A stretch of DNA of 64,000 nt, from the NCBI GenBank assembly GCA_963728535.1, contig CAVSKK010000001.1, forward strand, positions 1,054,001 to 1,118,000, read 5' to 3'. Below, one piece after another: positions 60,755 to 64,000 of this stretch (position 1 is the first letter of the stretch; each line of letters starts with the position of its first letter). The DNA comes from VAXT01 sp963728535 (GTDB taxonomy: Bacteria; Actinomycetota; Thermoleophilia; Gaiellales; Gaiellaceae). A model generated the notes under the pieces. That model was not told the DNA's origin and made no database searches. It was given only the letters and a program-made list of their open reading frames with translations. The position numbers were made by a program, and so were the translations under genes.

Positions 60755-63475
60755 TTAGCGCCGGCCGACGACGAGCTTGACCGGGAAGCCGCGGCGCTTG
60801 AAGACGCCCGGCCTCGGGTTCTGTGCGATCACACGGCCGACTCGCCTGGAGCGGGCGCGGCGGATGCGACCGACCGAGCAGCGTGCCCTGCGGATCTTCG
60901 TCTTCGCCTTGGCGAGCCTCAGCCCGATCACCCGCGGCACCTTGCAGCGTGCCCTCGGAGGCGGTGGAGGCGGCGGCGGAGGCGGTGGAGGTGGTGGCGG
61001 CGGCGGAGGTGGTGGAGGCGGTGGTGGCGGTGGCGGAGGAGGAGGTGGTGGCGGCGGTGGTGGCGGAGGCGGTGGTGGTGGCGGCGGTGGCGGCCCTCCG
61101 GGGCCTGAGTAGATGTAGTCCAGGAGCAGACCCGCCGACAGGACTACTTCGTTGCACCCGAACTCGGTGAAGTTCGGGCCGGAGCCGGCGGCCTGGACTC
61201 CTTCGGTCGAGCTGGAGCCGCCCTGCGTCGCCGTGCCGTAGATGACCTGGATGTTGTCGCTTCCCTCGGTGAAGATGGCTTCGGCGTTGGCGCTGCCGCC
61301 GCCGGAGAGATACGCCATGTTGAACCGGATGATGAACTGCCGGTTCGGCGCGCTGCCGACGGTCGCCGTGAAGACGCCCCGACCCGAAGGCCTCGTGTCC
61401 ATGTCGTCCCAGAGAACGATGAGGGCCTTGCCCTCGACCCGCGCCGGCAGACAGCCGTTCGCGTACTGGAGGTTCGGACCGGAGAAGTTGACGATGCCGT
61501 TCGAGCTCACGTGCGCCTCGGTGTAGGTCTGGTTGTAGAACCGCACCGGGAACGGGAACGTGACCGGCCGGTAGCAGTCGTCGCAGTGAATGCCCAGATC
61601 CTCGGTGGCGTTGATGATCGTCCCGGTACCGGTCTCGATCGCGTAGTCACCCGTCGGAGGCGGGGGCGGCGGCGGTGGCGGCGGCGGCCCCGGTGGCGGC
61701 GGTGGCGGTGGCGGATTCGGCGGCGGCCCGCACGTCGGGATCGTGAACTTGCCAACGCGGGTCCGCCAGGTCGTCGTGCCGGTGGTCTGGATGTACTCCG
61801 TCGTGTAGAAGAAGGTGCAGTCGTCGTCCGGATCCACGGACATGCTCGAGTAGTCGCCCCAGCGGCTCGCCGTGCCGGTCTGCGATCCGGTGCCGACCAT
61901 GATCGTCTCCTCCGAACCGAGCTCACCCGGCGGATCGGTCGCAAGGCGAGTGGCGTACCTGATGCTCGGATAGTTCGGCGCGGTCCCGTTGGCTGTGGAG
62001 TAGCCCACCGCGATGTTGCCGCTCTTGTCCATGGCGGCGCTCGGCATCCACCGGTTCAGCGCGTCAGCGGGCGCGTACGTGCCCTGGTCGCGCATTCCCC
62101 AGAGGTCACTGCCTTGCTTCTCCAGGTGGTACCAACGCGCGCCGGCGCGATCGCTGCCGACGTCAACCGAGTGGCTCGTGACGATCGTCTCCCAGCCGCC
62201 GAAGTTGCGGTACTGGGCTCGGAACATGATGCGGTCAGACAGTGTCTGGAGCCTGACGCCTGTCCCGGGCTGCGGGATGCAGGCCCCGAAGTCGCAGAGG
62301 TTCTCGTCGAAGGCCGCAGCCTGGACGTCGCTCTCGTGCGTGACCGTCATCGACGGCGACCCGTCCCAGTTCACCGTCGCGTTCCAGATCTGGAGCTGGT
62401 CGTCCGGAAGGCCGGACCCGTCCTGGTTGATCGAGACGAGCGGTGCCGGCGCGTCGGCCGGAGGCATCGTGTCGCCGTCAGCGTCAGCCGGCATGAGCGG
62501 TGACAGGTACGGCTCGATGTCGTTCATGTCCTGGTAGACCATGCGCGCCGCGGGGCAACCATTGGCGATCATCTGGTCGCGCTCGAATGCCCAGACGCCC
62601 ACGCCGCCGAACCCAGATGGGGGGAACTGGTTGGCAGTCATCATGTACGCGTTCTGGGACGGCCACACGCCCATCTTCGGGTAGTCGTTGAACTTGGTGT
62701 TGTGGACGTTGAACTGGTACGCGCACCAGGTCCCTGTTGCGTCGTCCGAGGTCGAGACGGCGACGCACTGATAGTAGGGAGCGCCCGAGTCGCCGAACTG
62801 GCTCGCGACGAAGCGACCGGCATATTGGTCGTAAATGGTGACCGGGTCGCCGGCATTCTCGGTCCCGCAGACCGACAGCCCTGTGAAGAGCTGGTTGCCT
62901 GGGCGCGGCGCCTGCAACTGCGCGCCGGTGTTCTTGTCGTAGATCGCGAAATGCAGGTTGACCCACTGCATGTACTGAGTCCCGCCGACGTCGCCGTTTG
63001 TGTCCGGCGGGTAGCAGCCGCACATGTTGTTGACGCCCTCGAAGGTCAGGCTCGGAGCCGGTGTGTTGCTCTTGCCGGGGGTCGTCTGGAGTGCGCCGTC
63101 GCCCTCTGGAAGGCTCTTCAGCGGCACCCTGAGCGGCGGGCCGGCCTCGTTGAGCTCGTTCTGCGGCCGGGTGTTTCGCGGCACGTTCTTGACGCGCGGT
63201 TGCGATCGGATCGCGGGAACGAGAACGCCTTGAGCGATGCTCACCCTCTGCGCAGGCGAAAGCGTCGTCGAGGGGGTTGTGGAACGAACCGCGCTCGCTC
63301 CGCTCGGCGCGAGCGGCGCGGAGCCCACGGCGCGCTCCTGCTTCGCTGCGCCACCGCCCGATCCCATGCTGACGCCAATCGCCGCGACGACACCAGTCAC
63401 CGCAAGCGCCAGTAGGACCCTGACGCGACCTCCCCTCACAGCAGGATTGTTAGCACCATCGCCGCCAAAAGCCAA
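60755..63475 (-). CDS. Large secreted surface protein with polyproline-PASTA tail
   Basis: 906 residues. N-terminal membrane/signal segment (VRVLLALAVTGVVAAIGVSM), then a ~480-residue domain, possibly a propeller (CGCYPPDTNGDVGGTQYMQW, VTIYDQYAGRFVASQFG, DDCTFFYTTEYIQ), then a first Pro-rich spacer. A beta domain follows (HCDDCYRPVTFPFPVRFYNQ, AHVSSNG, NRQFIIRFN) like that in the subtilase. A ~45-residue polyproline rod and a basic PASTA domain (CKVPRVIGLRLAKAKTKIRR to LVVGRR) end it. Only one frame is used. The N-terminal domain resembles secreted proteins with several GN/Asn-rich propeller blades, but its family is not certain. Confidence 0.8.
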   Translation of the reverse strand: MAFGGDGANNPAVRGGRVRVLLALAVTGVVAAIGVSMGSGGGAAKQERAVGSAPLAPSGASAVRSTTPSTTLSPAQRVSIAQGVLVPAIRSQPRVKNVPRNTRPQNELNEAGPPLRVPLKSLPEGDGALQTTPGKSNTPAPSLTFEGVNNMCGCYPPDTNGDVGGTQYMQWVNLHFAIYDKNTGAQLQAPRPGNQLFTGLSVCGTENAGDPVTIYDQYAGRFVASQFGDSGAPYYQCVAVSTSDDATGTWCAYQFNVHNTKFNDYPKMGVWPSQNAYMMTANQFPPSGFGGVGVWAFERDQMIANGCPAARMVYQDMNDIEPYLSPLMPADADGDTMPPADAPAPLVSINQDGSGLPDDQLQIWNATVNWDGSPSMTVTHESDVQAAAFDENLCDFGACIPQPGTGVRLQTLSDRIMFRAQYRNFGGWETIVTSHSVDVGSDRAGARWYHLEKQGSDLWGMRDQGTYAPADALNRWMPSAAMDKSGNIAVGYSTANGTAPNYPSIRYATRLATDPPGELGSEETIMVGTGSQTGTASRWGDYSSMSVDPDDDCTFFYTTEYIQTTGTTTWRTRVGKFTIPTCGPPPNPPPPPPPPGPPPPPPPPPPPTGDYAIETGTGTIINATEDLGIHCDDCYRPVTFPFPVRFYNQTYTEAHVSSNGIVNFSGPNLQYANGCLPARVEGKALIVLWDDMDTRPSGRGVFTATVGSAPNRQFIIRFNMAYLSGGGSANAEAIFTEGSDNIQVIYGTATQGGSSSTEGVQAAGSGPNFTEFGCNEVVLSAGLLLDYIYSGPGGPPPPPPPPPPPPPPPPPPPPPPPPPPPPPPPPPPPPPPPPPPPPPPRARCKVPRVIGLRLAKAKTKIRRARCSVGRIRRARSRRVGRVIAQNPRPGVFKRRGFPVKLVVGRR
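60957..61094 (+). repeat. GGN trinucleotide tract encoding polyproline (906-residue protein)
   Basis: About 45 GGN triplets; a shorter tract at ~61661-61720 encodes the first proline spacer of the same protein. Confidence 0.9.
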
Positions 63476-63496
63476 GCGGCTCTCGAGCTTCCCTAT

Positions 63497-64000
63497 TTAG
63501 CGCCGGCCGACTACGAGCTTGACCGGGAAGCCGCGGCGCTTGAGGACGCCCGGCCTCGGGTTCTGGCCGATCACACGGCCGACTCGCCTGGAGCGGGCGC
63601 GGCGGATACGACCCACGGAGCAGCGTGCTCTGCGGATCTTCGTCTTCGCCGCTCCGAGCCTCAGTCCGATCACCCTCGGCACGCGGCAGCGCGCCCGTGG
63701 TGGCGGAGGCGGTGGCGGTGGTGGAGGTGGAGGTGGAGGCGGAGGTGGTGGTGGTGGTGGAGGCGGAGGCGGTGGTGGTGGAGGTGGTGGTGGTGGTGGT
63801 GGCGGCGGCGGAGGTGGCGGTGGAGGAGGCGGCGGAGGCGGAGGTGGTGGTGGCGGTGGCGGTGGTGGCCCGTTCGAACCGCGGAGCCGGAAGACCTGAT
63901 CCGGCGCGGCCGGGTCGAACCCGCAATCAGCGCTTCGCATCCAGCTCGTGCAGCCTGTTCCGAAGCCGTCGCCCACGTTCCTGAAGGCCCCTCCGTTCCC
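63497..64000 (-). CDS. C-terminal part of a third polyproline-PASTA surface protein (cut by window edge)
   Basis: The open frame runs from the window edge to the stop at 63497: a short Cys-containing region (GDGFGTGCTSWMRSADCGFD), about 57 prolines, then a basic PASTA domain (CRVPRVIGLRLGAAKTKIRR, GRIRRARSRRVGRVIGQNPR, LKRRGFPVKLVVGRR). It is nearly identical to the tails of the two neighbouring proteins downstream. The N-terminal domain lies beyond 64000. Confidence 0.75.
   Translation of the reverse strand, partial: GNGGAFRNVGDGFGTGCTSWMRSADCGFDPAAPDQVFRLRGSNGPPPPPPPPPPPPPPPPPPPPPPPPPPPPPPPPPPPPPPPPPPPPPPPPPPPPPPPPPRARCRVPRVIGLRLGAAKTKIRRARCSVGRIRRARSRRVGRVIGQNPRPGVLKRRGFPVKLVVGRR
63699..63868 (+). 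repeat. GGN trinucleotide tract encoding polyproline (third protein)
   Basis: About 57 GGN triplets, the longest of the three tail tracts. Confidence 0.9.

Overview
This 64 kb window is GC-rich chromosomal DNA. Its codon usage, leaderless or GTG/TTG starts, short overlapping operons and gene families (Eis-type acetyltransferase, PASTA tails, DQT-repeat GGDEF proteins, ANTAR/STAS regulators, duplicated-ATPase cobalamin ECF transporter) suggest a deep-branching Actinobacteriota, probably class Thermoleophilia. This placement is an inference from gene content; no rRNA gene is present to confirm it.

Layout. 1-8 kb: decayed PQQ-type sugar dehydrogenase, DHA2 exporter, Rieske oxygenase, a STAS and an ANTAR regulator sharing an N-terminal module, two 94-bp palindromic elements, a second MFS exporter, a beta-lactamase-fold hydrolase and a LysE exporter. 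8-16 kb: degenerate pore-loop membrane protein, cold-shock protein, IF-1, holin-like membrane protein, two GGDEF/HD-GYP c-di-GMP enzymes, secreted proteins, delta-60 repeat protein and a RES toxin without antitoxin. 16-24 kb: small membrane proteins, secreted HNH nuclease, hybrid histidine kinase, a class A beta-lactamase pseudogene and an NmrA-like protein, with repeats showing local duplication and deletion. 24.4-33.1 kb: a tRNA-Val(GAC)-targeted integrated element bounded by a 21-bp direct repeat. It holds a decayed tyrosine integrase, a DNA-binding protein remnant, a phage-type replication initiator plus helicase-loader-like pair, and small unknown cargo genes.

33-40 kb: DQT-repeat GGDEF protein, Eis acetyltransferase, PcrA helicase, PadR regulator with its membrane partner, a lipoprotein hydrolase and a cupin. 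40-46 kb: the most interesting region, a cobalamin-riboswitch-controlled, translationally coupled operon. It encodes two DUF4430 (transcobalamin beta-domain-like) secreted proteins, the ECF transporter CbrV-CbrU-CbrT and a secreted alpha/alpha-toroid protein. Together these are the two structural halves of animal intrinsic factor/transcobalamin, encoded as separate genes beside a B12 transporter. 46-55 kb: VanZ and HAD-like proteins, an intact PQQ-type dehydrogenase, then a potassium cluster (three TrkA-type proteins, an APC permease fused to a USP domain, a separate UspA, TrkH) and a CDF-like transporter.

55.6-64 kb: membrane pyrophosphatase (one frameshift), then three consecutive secreted proteins (a subtilase, a 906-residue surface protein, one cut by the window edge). 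All three end in a long polyproline rod followed by a very basic PASTA domain.

Several genes show single-base frameshifts (1-554, 24.5-29.8 kb, hppA, the subtilase). Some may be real decay, especially inside the integrated element. Others, notably hppA and the subtilase, sit at short homopolymers and may be sequencing or assembly errors.
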